Positions 8,678-17,935 are shown, numbered from the stretch's first letter. The stretch is DNA of 64,000 nucleotides from Ekhidna sp051379705 (GCF_051379705.1 NZ_CP179868.1:186001-250000), one strand, 5' to 3'. Numbers and translations are program-made. The notes: generated by a model from the sequence alone, not told the origin.

Positions 8678-9714
8678 AAATCTTTCAGTGCGGCCATTGT
8701 GGTCATCCATTATTTTTCGAAAATATTTTTTGTGAGAATTGTAATCATACCGTAGGCTATAATGATACACTGAGGATCATGAATACATTCGATCAAGAAA
8801 AAGACTCATTGCTTTTTGCGGATCGTGACAATAAGCAATACCGGTTTTGTAAGAACAAAGAGCATCAGGTTTGCAACTGGTTGATTGAGGCAGAATCTCC
8901 TCATGATTACTGCACCGCTTGTTCGTTTAACCGCACCATACCCAACCTAACGAACAAAACCAATCACGAAAAGTGGCATAAACTGGAGATTGCCAAGCAC
9001 CGCTTGATATGTCAGCTTCAGCGCTTTGGTTTGGAGCTTGCTAATAAAATGCAATCAGAAAATGGTTTATGCTTTGATTTTCTAGCAAAACAAGAAGGAG
9101 TAAGCGTCATGACAGGTCATGCGAATGGGGTAATTACCATATTGCTATCTGAGGCAGATTCAGTCTTGCGTGAACAGATGCGAAGAGAGATGTCCGAACC
9201 TTATCGAACATTGATTGGGCACTTCCGCCATGAAGTAGGGCATTACTTCTGGGATCGACTTATTTACACTAATGAGAATCGTCTGGAAGAATTCAGGGCA
9301 TTGTTTGGTGATGAAAGAATGAATTACGCAAAGGCTATGAAGTCATACTATGCCACAGGAGGTAATCAGCATTGGTCAGATTCTTTCATTAGCAAATACG
9401 CAACTTCTCACCCGTGGGAAGATTGGGCTGAATCCTGGGCACATTATTTACACATTATGGACGTCACCGAGACAGCTTACTACTTTGGACTAAAAGTTGC
9501 CCCAATAAAAGGGTTTTCCGGAATGGCTAGTCATGTGAACTTTGACCCATATGAAGTGAAAAACTTTAATAAAGTTGTTGAAGTTTGTATTCCATTACTA
9601 TTTGCCTCCAATGCCATAAATAGATCCATGGGTATTCCAGATGTTTATCCGTTTGTTATTAACAAGGCCGTGATTGATAAAATGACGTTTATACATGAAT
9701 TAATAGTTTCTTGA
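8674..9714 (+). CDS. Zinc-ribbon zinc metallopeptidase (DUF2248-type zincin)
   Basis: A 346-residue protein. The N-terminus is a zinc ribbon (CGHCGHPLFFENIFCENC) and a second cysteine group follows near residue 67-90 (CKNKEHQVCNW, CTACSF). The catalytic part has HFRHEVGHYFWD, an HExGH zinc site, followed by EEFRALFGDE and the later PWEDWAESWAHYLHI block, where the third metal ligand probably lies. It matches the family usually labelled putative zinc-binding metallopeptidase, often adjacent to ATP-grasp/alpha-E genes. It may trim or mature the product of that pair. Its TGA stop is immediately followed in the same frame by the TTG start of the next gene. Confidence 0.88.
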   Translation: MKIFQCGHCGHPLFFENIFCENCNHTVGYNDTLRIMNTFDQEKDSLLFADRDNKQYRFCKNKEHQVCNWLIEAESPHDYCTACSFNRTIPNLTNKTNHEKWHKLEIAKHRLICQLQRFGLELANKMQSENGLCFDFLAKQEGVSVMTGHANGVITILLSEADSVLREQMRREMSEPYRTLIGHFRHEVGHYFWDRLIYTNENRLEEFRALFGDERMNYAKAMKSYYATGGNQHWSDSFISKYATSHPWEDWAESWAHYLHIMDVTETAYYFGLKVAPIKGFSGMASHVNFDPYEVKNFNKVVEVCIPLLFASNAINRSMGIPDVYPFVINKAVIDKMTFIHELIVS

Positions 9715-10680
9715 TTGATAGTAGATAAGGAAATACTCAAAATCTCTGGGGCCACATCAGTAGCAGATACCGAGATTGTTCAATCGCTCTGGAGCGGTTA
9801 TGGGGAAATTAGAAGGTACTTTTTAAAAGGAGGGAAGCTTCCGAGTGTCATCGTCAAGCATATTAAATGGCCAAATGCGAGCAATCACCCCAGAGGCTGG
9901 AATACAAAACTCTCACATCTGCGAAAACAGAAATCTTATCAGGTAGAAAAGAACTGGTACTCTTCTTATGCGTCACAAACGGATGCGGCGTGTCGTGTGC
10001 CCCACTGCTTCCATTCCCTTGAAAGCACCGATGAGATAATGCTCATTTTGGAGGACTTAGATGCCAGTGCCTTTCATATTCGATTAGATCCCGAGACAAT
10101 AAGCTTGGAAGACGCAAAAAACTGTCTTTCATGGCTTGCCAATTTTCATGCAAAGTTTATGCACACAGCTCCTGAAGGTTTATGGCCAATAGGAACTTAC
10201 TGGCATTTAGATACAAGGCCTGATGAACTGGATAAGATGCAAAACGATCCACTAAAGAAGGCAGCCAAAGGCATTGATAAAATACTGAGAAATGCCAAGT
10301 ATCAAACCTTAGTACATGGAGATGCCAAGCTTGCCAATCTTTGTTTCAATAAAACCAATGGAGTAGCTGCAGTAGATTTTCAATACGTCGGTAAAGGGTG
10401 TGGCATCAAAGATGTAGCATATTTTTTAAGTAGCTGTTTTGATGAAGATGAATGCGAAAAGTATGAAGAGGAGTTGCTCAGCCATTATTTCCATCAACTT
10501 GAGATAACGATAAATAAATCTATTGATTTTCAGTTAGTTAAAGAAGAATGGAGTTTTCTCTATAAATACGCCTGGGCTGATTTTTATCGCTTCCTTGATG
10601 GGTGGAATCCGGGGCATTGGAAGATGCATGCGTATAGTGAGCGGCTAACTAATGCCGTGATTCGAGAATTGGAGAAATGA
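9715..10680 (+). CDS. Ecdysteroid-kinase-like / aminoglycoside-phosphotransferase-fold small-molecule kinase
   Basis: A 321-residue kinase-fold protein. Motifs: VIVKHIKWP with the ATP-binding lysine, LVHGDAKLANLCF (catalytic loop, HGDxxxxN), AVDFQYVGKGCGIKDVAYFL (DFG-like metal-binding Asp followed by the D-V-A-Y block typical of EcKinase/DUF1679). It phosphorylates a small hydroxylated compound in known relatives; the substrate here is unknown. The start is taken as TTG at 9715 because the first ATG lies about 108 codons in and would remove the N-lobe. TTG follows the upstream TGA without a gap and in the same frame, so reinitiation or low-level readthrough are possible. Confidence 0.82.
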   Translation: MIVDKEILKISGATSVADTEIVQSLWSGYGEIRRYFLKGGKLPSVIVKHIKWPNASNHPRGWNTKLSHLRKQKSYQVEKNWYSSYASQTDAACRVPHCFHSLESTDEIMLILEDLDASAFHIRLDPETISLEDAKNCLSWLANFHAKFMHTAPEGLWPIGTYWHLDTRPDELDKMQNDPLKKAAKGIDKILRNAKYQTLVHGDAKLANLCFNKTNGVAAVDFQYVGKGCGIKDVAYFLSSCFDEDECEKYEEELLSHYFHQLEITINKSIDFQLVKEEWSFLYKYAWADFYRFLDGWNPGHWKMHAYSERLTNAVIRELEK

Positions 10681-10780
10681 GTTATTTTCAACTTTCCTGT
10701 CCATGATCGATAGTTTAGAATGATTGTAGTAGAAAATTGAATTCGTTCAATTTTTTGTCAAATAACTTCTTTATATAATG

Positions 10781-10815
10781 CTACCGTCATGTGAAAATAC
10801 CCCATTAAGGGTATT
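10781..10815 (+). promoter_or_regulatory. Shared dyad promoter element, copy 1
   Basis: CTACCGT (10781-10787), 10 nt, then the inverted repeat AATACCC-N6-GGGTATT (10796-10815). The right arm ends 47 nt before the ATG at 10863. Four other copies lie upstream of genes at 17936, 26941, 31135 and 58708. The symmetry suggests a dimeric DNA-binding regulator; which one is unknown. Confidence 0.7.
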
Positions 10816-10862
10816 GACTTCCTAAAAGGAATCGTCTAACTTATGCTTATTATCACCAAGGT

Positions 10863-11858
10863 ATGGACGAAAAACCACTAGATCTGAAGGAGCGAGAGCT
10901 TCAGATTATTCAATTGGAGTCTGAGAATGAACTACTCAGATTAGAAATTGAAAGTAAAAGTAAAAGGCCAAGCAAAACTGATCGGTTTACTGGCTTTTTT
11001 AAGAAATGGGCCGGTGTCATCGTGACATTTTTTTCCCTAATAGGTGGTCTATGGGGCGTTTTCTTGCCCATCAAATCATATTACGAAGAGAAAAGCAAAC
11101 AACTGCAGTATGAGTTGAATGGCTCAATGATAAGTATAGTTGAAGGTCTATATGATAAAGACCCTATCAAGAAAAATGGTGCAGTAGTGTTGCTTTCTTA
11201 TTATGAAGAAAATGCCTTACCTATTCTATTGCATAACCTGGAAACTTCTGATGAAACCGAAAATGAAGTAATTACCACAGTCTCCAAAATTTATAAAAGG
11301 AAGTCAGCTACGGTTTTTAATGAATTGACGAGTGTTTTTGGTGAGTTTTTCCGAAAGGAATTTCAGGATGACGATTTAAAAATTCAAATGAGAGGTTTAC
11401 TCAACTACAGTAGGCTCTTTAGCAAGCTGGATTTAAATGAAGCGCATAGAAATGAACTCAAAGCAATAAAAGACAAACTGGATTCTGTCTTGATTGTGCG
11501 GATTTTAGATCCACAAGTTTTTTACGCTAATTCCCGGGATTTACGAGATGATATTCTCTTCCTGTATCAGGAAAATCCTACAAGTACTATTAATCCAATT
11601 TGTGAAACAATTGAGGCATTGCTAAGCAATGAAGCCAATAAAAATCCAAGTGACTATGACCCGAATATTTTGGCCTATCCAGCAACGCTTAAGTATATCA
11701 ATATTAGAAGTGAAGATACAACTAAGGTGGTTTCTTCGCTTGAGAGAGTAATCAAACTATTTACCGATCAAATTGAGAACGATAGTACTACAAATGCTGA
11801 ATTTTATAATGACAAATTGGTAGAGACCAGAAAATCTTTTTCAAGTTCAAAAAGATGA
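10863..11858 (+). CDS. Membrane protein with N-terminal coiled coil and helical repeat domain, function unknown
   Basis: A 331-residue protein. Residues 8-38 form an acidic coiled coil (KERELQIIQLESENELLRLEIE), residues about 50-72 a membrane segment (AGVIVTFFSLIGGLWGVFLP), and the rest is helical with a HEAT-like feel (KKNGAVVLLSYYEENALPILLHNLET). It is the first gene of a three-gene operon with 4-bp overlaps and sits under copy 1 of the shared dyad element. I do not recognise the family. Predicted inner membrane. Confidence 0.7.
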   Translation: MDEKPLDLKERELQIIQLESENELLRLEIESKSKRPSKTDRFTGFFKKWAGVIVTFFSLIGGLWGVFLPIKSYYEEKSKQLQYELNGSMISIVEGLYDKDPIKKNGAVVLLSYYEENALPILLHNLETSDETENEVITTVSKIYKRKSATVFNELTSVFGEFFRKEFQDDDLKIQMRGLLNYSRLFSKLDLNEAHRNELKAIKDKLDSVLIVRILDPQVFYANSRDLRDDILFLYQENPTSTINPICETIEALLSNEANKNPSDYDPNILAYPATLKYINIRSEDTTKVVSSLERVIKLFTDQIENDSTTNAEFYNDKLVETRKSFSSSKR

Positions 11859-12673
11859 AAAATATTATATGCGCTGTGATACTTCTCTTTTTCCTTGAGC
11901 CGGGCAAATCGCTTAATGCTCAGGTAGTAGCAACTATGGCCATTATTGAGACCACCGCCGACCCTGATTGTCAGTGTGATCACTGGCGTGACAAATTTCA
12001 CACAAATGTCTGGAAGTCTGATACGTATGCAAGTCAAATCTATTGGGCAAAGTGGGGCGCTTTTGAAAATGGATTCGCTGAGCTGGATGATATCGTTGGC
12101 GATCAATCCATATCTTATTTTGCGAAAAATCGTTTCAAAAAAGCCAATCGTCAAATTGAAATTTCTACTACAATTTACAACGCCGACGGGTTACCCATTC
12201 ACACTTACAAAAGTCCAATTTCAAAATTTAGCGATCTAGATGCCTACGCGCTCCAGGTAGATAGAGAAATGAGATTTTATAAGAATAAAGGACGGCTAAT
12301 GGAAACCATCCTGATTGAAGATTTCGAAGCAGAGGAGCCATTTAGACAACTAAATTATCATTCTGAGATTCCACGGTGGGTGTATAAGCAACTCAATAAA
12401 CCTTATATGAAAGAAGTGGCAAAAGTGAAAAGAGTGACCAAGTGCGATGATAATGTAAAAAGCTATGTGAATGGAGAGATATCCAAGAATCCAATGGATC
12501 CCAATTACATCAAGGTTGATTTCGACATTTATATCAGGGATACAAATCTTACCAGCCAGGATGTCGAGAACTCTTTCATTATGGATGGGGGAAATCACAA
12601 AATAGGAAATAGTGAATCTAAAGATTACTGGACAAAGCTTATTCAGGCTATCCACAAAGAACTAGTCAAATGA
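11855..12673 (+). CDS. Secreted protein of unknown function
   Basis: A 272-residue protein with an N-terminal signal peptide (MKNIICAVILLFFLEPGKSLNAQ). The mature part begins with a cysteine pair, DCQCDHW, and is mixed alpha/beta; near the end is IKVDFDIYIRDTNLTSQDVENSFI. Its ATG overlaps the previous stop and its own stop overlaps the next start, so it is made together with the membrane coiled-coil protein and the TPR protein. It may be a periplasmic partner of that pair. No family recognised. Confidence 0.65.
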   Translation: MKNIICAVILLFFLEPGKSLNAQVVATMAIIETTADPDCQCDHWRDKFHTNVWKSDTYASQIYWAKWGAFENGFAELDDIVGDQSISYFAKNRFKKANRQIEISTTIYNADGLPIHTYKSPISKFSDLDAYALQVDREMRFYKNKGRLMETILIEDFEAEEPFRQLNYHSEIPRWVYKQLNKPYMKEVAKVKRVTKCDDNVKSYVNGEISKNPMDPNYIKVDFDIYIRDTNLTSQDVENSFIMDGGNHKIGNSESKDYWTKLIQAIHKELVK

Positions 12674-14913
12674 TTAAAAACCTAAAAGCGATATACCTTC
12701 TCGTATCACTTGCAATTAGCCCTTTGCTAGCCATTGGTATGACCACCAGCGACACAACCAAATTGGCTATTTGCAACTTCTCAGACTTGAACAATGAAGG
12801 ATTGAATCGATTTCAATACTATGTAGGCGTCGGCTTTTTGGGATTGAACAACTATGAGATCATCTATGATTCTGACGCATGCAAGAACAGTTCTAAGGAA
12901 AAGCAAAGTTCAAATCTGAAGACCTCATTTGATTTTATTCTAAGTGGTAATTATTCAACTTATGGAGGTGAGCTGTACATAAGTGCTTCATTATACCATG
13001 TAGATACACGCAAGTATTATACAGTTCCTGCCGTTTTTGACAGCATAGGAAATTCTTATGCAGTATTTGAGCAGCTTGGAATCGAGGTGCGAAAGAAAAT
13101 CTCAGATGTAAAGAATGAACTGTCCGGCAACAATGGAATACTTATCTATTGCACATCAAATGAGGTGAGCAAAGATCCAACACTCAATAACTACTTTGCT
13201 GATATCACACGAAAAACTACAGAAAAGCTACAAGCTCCTAACGGATTGAGAATCGTAAATTCTCAAGAAAGTAAAAACTACTACTTCAGTAGTTTAAGTC
13301 CTTCAAAAATTGCGAAAAGAGCCAATGTAAGTTCAGTAATCATGCTTGAAATGGCTCTAAATGATAATTATGATGTCGTAGTTAAACCTCACTTTTTTCA
13401 CAATGATCTGGAGGGTTCAATAGATTTGATTTCCATCGAGAGCGAGTATGATGAAGAGGTATTCAATGCGACGCTTACAGGAGAACTTAACTCTTTTGTC
13501 GACCAAATTTATCCAGCTGAAAACACATGGAACTATCAGCCGATGCTTGCAAACTTCGACAGCTTTTATGACTATGTAGAAAAAGGTGCAAATCTCCGCT
13601 CTCGGGGAGAGTATTATTTTTCAAAATATTTTTTCGAAAAAGCCCTGAAACTGGACAATCTGAATGATTCGCAAGAAGCTGAACTTTATGACCATATTGG
13701 ATACATCAATTACAAAACGAATCGATATGATCAAGCCATTGATGATTTGAATATGTCTCTCAAAAAGCTTCCAGGAGAGCTATACGCTACTTATTTACTT
13801 GGTCATGTTTACAATGACATTGGTGAGTCTGAGCAAGCTGTCAGCTATTTTATGAAAGCAGAAGAAATTCAACCCAATTACAAAAACACCAGCCTATTTC
13901 TTGGTTATAATTTCTATGCTTTACAAAATTATGATAGTGCAATTATTTATTTCCGCAAAACACTCAATACCGGCAACAGAACACCAGTAGATAAAAAAGA
14001 AGCAATCAAATATCTTGGCTACTCCTTCCACAACACATTGTCATATGATAGTGCAGACAAATACTATAAAATGCTATTGAAATTAGAGCCGGCTAATAGC
14101 AGTGTAAAGTATAATCTATCCAAGACTCACACGATTAGGGGAATTGATTTCTACTTTGATGACAAATTCAATAGAGCATTACAAGAATTTGAAATCGCTA
14201 AATCATTTGATGCACAAAATGCTACCATCTACGATTATTTACGACTATGTTATAATGGGCTTTTTAGGTTCTCCAATTCCAGACAGCTAATTGAAAAAGG
14301 ACTAGAGGATGGAGTCTTTGACGAAGATATTTACTTTAACCAAGCCGAGGATTTGGCAGTCCAGATTTATGACAATAAAGTGCCGGCAAACAAGCTGGAA
14401 GCCATTGCCAATGAGATTTATTTTCAACTAGATCGTGATATTGAATTACACCCACAAAGATCAGCAGCGTATTTCAGGTATGGGAATATACTAACCTACT
14501 TTGGCCATCCTGACGAGAGTATTGGATATCTTGAAAAGGCACTAGAATATGATCCGTCGAATCTCAGTAGCAGGTTAGATCTCACAGAAGCTTACATTAT
14601 TGGAAATCAACCCTCTAAAACCCTGGATGTCAACGACTCTTACGATTATGAACAATTGAAACTTGATTCTAATGAATTTGATTTAGACAGAAATCATACA
14701 CTACTTCTATTCTATACGATTGTTGCTAAAATAATTCTTGATCAGAAATACGACGTTGAGTTGAAAGGATTTGAGAACCTTCTGACACGCGGCACATCAA
14801 TCAATAGCTGGACATTTGATCCGTTCGAAAGATGGATTTCCACGGCCAGCTTAAGTCAGGAAAAAACAAAAGAAATCAAGCGACTAACTAAAAGGATTAA
14901 AGAATTTCAATAG
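12670..14913 (+). CDS. Secreted TolB-like domain plus tetratricopeptide-repeat protein
   Basis: A 747-residue exported protein. After a signal peptide (about 1-22) there are two alpha/beta segments (TKLAICNFSDL... and GILIYCTSNEV...) resembling the TolB N-terminal or FlgO-type domains found in front of TPR arrays. From about residue 305 a TPR array follows, with units such as GEYYFSKYFFEKALKLD, NRYDQAIDDLNMSLKKLP, GESEQAVSYFMKAEEIQPN, YDSAIIYFRKTLNTG and HPDESIGYLEKALEYDPSN. It probably scaffolds a periplasmic assembly with the two upstream products. The gene ends the operon; a GGAGTA-T-TACTCC palindrome lies 19 bp downstream. Confidence 0.75.
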   Translation: MIKNLKAIYLLVSLAISPLLAIGMTTSDTTKLAICNFSDLNNEGLNRFQYYVGVGFLGLNNYEIIYDSDACKNSSKEKQSSNLKTSFDFILSGNYSTYGGELYISASLYHVDTRKYYTVPAVFDSIGNSYAVFEQLGIEVRKKISDVKNELSGNNGILIYCTSNEVSKDPTLNNYFADITRKTTEKLQAPNGLRIVNSQESKNYYFSSLSPSKIAKRANVSSVIMLEMALNDNYDVVVKPHFFHNDLEGSIDLISIESEYDEEVFNATLTGELNSFVDQIYPAENTWNYQPMLANFDSFYDYVEKGANLRSRGEYYFSKYFFEKALKLDNLNDSQEAELYDHIGYINYKTNRYDQAIDDLNMSLKKLPGELYATYLLGHVYNDIGESEQAVSYFMKAEEIQPNYKNTSLFLGYNFYALQNYDSAIIYFRKTLNTGNRTPVDKKEAIKYLGYSFHNTLSYDSADKYYKMLLKLEPANSSVKYNLSKTHTIRGIDFYFDDKFNRALQEFEIAKSFDAQNATIYDYLRLCYNGLFRFSNSRQLIEKGLEDGVFDEDIYFNQAEDLAVQIYDNKVPANKLEAIANEIYFQLDRDIELHPQRSAAYFRYGNILTYFGHPDESIGYLEKALEYDPSNLSSRLDLTEAYIIGNQPSKTLDVNDSYDYEQLKLDSNEFDLDRNHTLLLFYTIVAKIILDQKYDVELKGFENLLTRGTSINSWTFDPFERWISTASLSQEKTKEIKRLTKRIKEFQ

Positions 14914-14931
14914 GGAATATTTTTTCTAACC

Positions 14932-14944
14932 GGAGTATTACTCC
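14932..14944. repeat. Short perfect palindrome between operons
   Basis: GGAGTA-T-TACTCC, a 6-1-6 perfect dyad between the TPR gene and the SPOR gene. It has no following T-run, so it is more like an operator than a terminator. Function not established. Confidence 0.3.
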
Positions 14945-15053
14945 AACCTTTATATAAACATCAAATATTTAAGTTTTTAGACCAACACTTTTGAATGATT
15001 AATTCAAAGACTATCGAATTATATTACCTTTAATCTAAACAATCATCCAGGGC

Positions 15054-15695
15054 ATGAACCAAGAATCAAACAGCAGTGGAAAAACCTTACTGGTTATCGT
15101 CATAATTGTAGTTGTACTGGCTGCAGCAACAGGCATATGGTATTTTGGCTTTTACAAACCAGAGCAACAAGCAAAGGAACAAGCTCGTCTAGAGCAAATT
15201 GCCATAGCAGATGCTGAGCAAAAAAGGAAAGAAAAAGCTGCGCAAGACAAAGTACGATACGATCAGTTGATCGGTGATGCGGACGCAGCGTTTGATCAGG
15301 AAGATTGGGAAACAGCACGTTCACTATATTCAGACGCATCCGCACTGTTACCCAATGAACAATACCCTAAAGATCAGTTGGTTTTGGTAAACGCCGCGCT
15401 GGATGAAATAGCTACTTTAGAAGCTAAAAAAGCTGCAGGAATAGTAGAGACAGTATCTACACCATCAGGAAGGTACTTCATCATCGTATCCAGCAGTATC
15501 GATGAAGATTTAGCTACTGACTATGCTAAAAAATTGGCCCAGGATGGTGCTGATGCGCAAATCATAGAGCACGACGCAGGCAAGAACTTATATTATCGCG
15601 TCGCATTAGGAAATTATCCTACACTGGAGCAAGCTCAAGGAGCATTACCATCCTTCAGCAATTATGGAGCTGGTGTGTGGATTTTGAAATATTGA
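15054..15695 (+). CDS. SPOR-domain membrane protein
   Basis: A 213-residue protein with a cytoplasmic tip of about 9 residues, a TM helix (LLVIVIIVVVLAAATGIWYFGF), an Ala/Glu/Lys-rich helical stretch (about 35-75) with a TPR-like pair, and a C-terminal SPOR domain from about residue 140 (GRYFIIVSSSIDEDLATDYAKKL ... YYRVALGNYPTLEQAQGALP). SPOR domains bind peptidoglycan stripped of stem peptides, often at division sites. It is a single-gene unit in this strain and probably an envelope or division-associated protein. Confidence 0.85.
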   Translation: MNQESNSSGKTLLVIVIIVVVLAAATGIWYFGFYKPEQQAKEQARLEQIAIADAEQKRKEKAAQDKVRYDQLIGDADAAFDQEDWETARSLYSDASALLPNEQYPKDQLVLVNAALDEIATLEAKKAAGIVETVSTPSGRYFIIVSSSIDEDLATDYAKKLAQDGADAQIIEHDAGKNLYYRVALGNYPTLEQAQGALPSFSNYGAGVWILKY

Positions 15696-15739
15696 TCTGA
15701 TTCCATATGTGATGGTAGGATCCAACAGCTTAAGGACAT

Positions 15740-16186
15740 TTAGCGATCCATTGTTTGTCTCTTAACCTTCTTCTTCAGATAGTTGACTACACTTTGGTAA
15801 TTGCTGTTTTCATGGTTGCTAAGTTGTAGGATCTTACCGGTAGACAGCACCATTGAAAGTTGTCTATACTCCCCATTTTTACTTTTGACAACTTCCTCTT
15901 GCCAGTTCGCAATCATTGAGATTTTATGTGATTTCTTTGAACCCAGAAGGTATCGATAAGTAAGTATGCTATTTCTAATTGTGATTGCCAATGTGGACAT
16001 GTAGCCTTTCCTTGCTACAGCTATTCCGATCACCAATAAGGTGGGAGTAAGAATCAGTTTCGCCCATAAGTAGGAAGCAGAATTTTTTACCAATTCATAA
16101 AACAGCCATATATCAACACTGAGTATTCCAATAAGGAACACGCCAATGGATATCATCAAGCTTGATTTGGGTCGTGAGTTGATCAT
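15740..16186 (-). CDS. Two-TM membrane protein with PH-like C-terminal domain
   Basis: A 148-residue protein with two hydrophobic helices near the N-terminus (SSLMISIGVFLIGILSVDIW and AKLILTPTLLVIGIAVA) followed by a small beta-rich domain (ITIRNSILTYRYLLGSKKSHKISMIANW...). The layout resembles small bacterial PH-domain membrane proteins, but this is a shape argument only. It is convergent with the SPOR gene. Confidence 0.6.
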   Translation of the reverse strand: MINSRPKSSLMISIGVFLIGILSVDIWLFYELVKNSASYLWAKLILTPTLLVIGIAVARKGYMSTLAITIRNSILTYRYLLGSKKSHKISMIANWQEEVVKSKNGEYRQLSMVLSTGKILQLSNHENSNYQSVVNYLKKKVKRQTMDR

Positions 16187-16509
16187 ATAAATACAAATTT
16201 AATCCTGTCTGATAGCCATGCCTAAAATTGATTCATAATACTTGCCAGGTTACGAAAGCTTGCCTATGCGACTCATCCCAATGAATCATTCATGCCATAG
16301 TAAAGCAAGAATTCCTAAATTGATTGCACTTGGATACTGAGAAGGAGAGGATAATATTTGAGGATATATCTCTCCTGATTCCTGGACTAGAAAGAACATA
16401 TCCAATAGTAAATGAATTTTAAAAGTGACTTTTGCTAAACCATTAAATGTAAAAATAAATTAAGTAATTACTTGAATGTCAGTCATCTAGTGCATAACTT
16501 ACTAAAACC
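16187..16509. other. Intergenic region without recognisable features
   Basis: About 320 nt of AT-rich DNA between divergent genes. It should hold promoters for both flanking genes, but I saw no clear dyad, terminator or short conserved ORF. Confidence 0.4.
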
Positions 16510-17142
16510 ATGGACATATTTAAAAGAATATTTGCTTTGATGTCAGTCAGTATTATGTTGATAGCATTAATAGGATGCCCTTCAAGCTCCGGAAATAATT
16601 CCATCCCTATTCCGCCAAATTTTAAAACCACCGCTACGATCTGTACAACTTATCCAACTTTTACGTACGCATCACCGGCCACTATTACTAATCAAAGTAT
16701 TCCTGATTGGCTGACGCTTACCGGCAATACGCTTGATGGTGAGCCTGAAGGTCAAGATTTTGGTGTTTTCCCCATCTGGGTTGAAGGAAAGTACAATGGA
16801 AAAACAGGTAGAGCTAGTTCAAAAATAACTGTTGCTCCTCCTGTCATAGTCCCGGCTGGAACTGTGGATATCACAATAAATTCAACTTCTGGTACGGTTG
16901 CTGTAAACGTGACCCCAGCCTGTGTCTACACCTTAGAACTTAGAGCCACGAGTAACAGCACCATGCAAAGATTCTCAGTTGCTAGTACGGAGGATACAGA
17001 CAGTGCTGGCTCAGCTACTATCGGTGTAAGCATAGAAACTGACGCCGCAGCTACTGGTACACTTGAGATTAAAATCACACCTAATCCTCAGGGAGGCGCT
17101 CAACCAGTGGTAGTCCAAGTGCCAATTAATGCACATCATTAA
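16510..17142 (+). CDS. Predicted lipoprotein with Ig-like beta domains
   Basis: A 210-residue lipoprotein: the signal MSVSIMLIALIGC gives a lipobox LIGC. The mature part is Pro/Thr/Ser-rich and beta-stranded, with a putative-Ig-type core (IPDWLTLTGNTLDGEPEGQDFGVFPIWVEG) and a second beta segment (TVDITINSTSGTVAVNVTPACVYTLELRA). Ig-like folds of this kind occur in cell-surface proteins. It appears to be a single-gene unit. Confidence 0.7.
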   Translation: MDIFKRIFALMSVSIMLIALIGCPSSSGNNSIPIPPNFKTTATICTTYPTFTYASPATITNQSIPDWLTLTGNTLDGEPEGQDFGVFPIWVEGKYNGKTGRASSKITVAPPVIVPAGTVDITINSTSGTVAVNVTPACVYTLELRATSNSTMQRFSVASTEDTDSAGSATIGVSIETDAAATGTLEIKITPNPQGGAQPVVVQVPINAHH

Positions 17143-17378
17143 TTTTAGCATGCTTTCATAGCATTAACTCGACTCATTAGTGCAATACAAACAAGAATCA
17201 AACACACAGCAATAACCATTTCATTGTATAGTAACGTCACTTGCTATGTTGCTAGGACGCCTATCTGACGGCTCAGGACAGAGACGTTGGAAAGGAAGGA
17301 AGAAGTGCGACAAATGTGAGCCGACCAAGTTGCTATATGGTTATGATATTTTTAGTTTAGAAATAGTCTCGTAATTTC

Positions 17379-17722
17379 TTGGTACATATGAGCACTCTTC
17401 AGTTTGGGCTGGCCAAGACCTTGGTTACAGCAATTACCCTTGTCAGCATGAGCATCGTAACTGTGCCGTTAGTTGTAGGCAATGACCTCACCAACTATGT
17501 GAAGCAGGACGTTGAGCCCTTTGAATTGGTTGATCATGAAGGGAATAAAACCTCATCTGATCAGCTAATGGGCAAAATTGTGGTGCCGGAGTTCCCAGCA
17601 TTGTAATCATTGACAGACAAGGATTCATTAGAGTGAAGCACATTGGCTACAACAAATCTGAAACAGACTTTGTGGAAAATATGATCGAAAATATTAACAG
17701 AATAAGTAAAATCGGGAGTTAA
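17379..17722 (+). pseudogene. Broken thioredoxin/TlpA-like gene lacking its active-site segment
   Basis: The first reading frame (17379-17606, 75 residues) has a hydrophobic export signal and the typical TlpA start ELVDHEGNKTSSDQLMGKIVV, then runs into a stop. From 17588 in another frame the typical TlpA end follows: GVPSIVIIDRQGFIRVKHIGY ... ENMIENINRISK, ending at TAA 17720-17722. The stretch that should lie between, with the WCxxC active site and about 60 residues, is missing. This looks like an internal deletion that also shifted the frame. A strong terminator follows. Confidence 0.75.
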
Positions 17723-17745
17723 GCTGGATTTAACCGACTTAAGCG

Positions 17746-17773
17746 AAAAAGCCACCCTCACAGGTGGCTTTTT
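17746..17773. terminator. Bidirectional-looking intrinsic terminator
   Basis: A-run, GCCACC, loop CTCACA, GGTGGC, T-run. The same stem recurs near 20.37, 28.04 and 33.04 kb. It follows the broken thioredoxin-like gene. Confidence 0.85.
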
Positions 17774-17853
17774 CATATCAGAGCTTTTTAGCACAATTCA
17801 AATAGTTTTTAGGCCTAGTTCAAGTAAGTCTCAAATAACTTCTTTGCATATTC

Positions 17854-17888
17854 CTACCGTTGTTTAAAAATACCCCTTGAGTGGTATT
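17854..17888 (+). promoter_or_regulatory. Shared dyad promoter element, copy 2
   Basis: CTACCGT (17854-17860), 10 nt, then AATACCC-N6-TGGTATT (17869-17888). Its right arm ends 47 nt before the ATG at 17936, exactly as in copy 1 upstream of 10863. The preceding ATAACTTCTTT is also shared with copy 1. Confidence 0.7.
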
Positions 17889-17935
17889 GACTCTGGCGTA
17901 TATCTTTTTAAATTTAGTATGCAAATCAAAACCTT

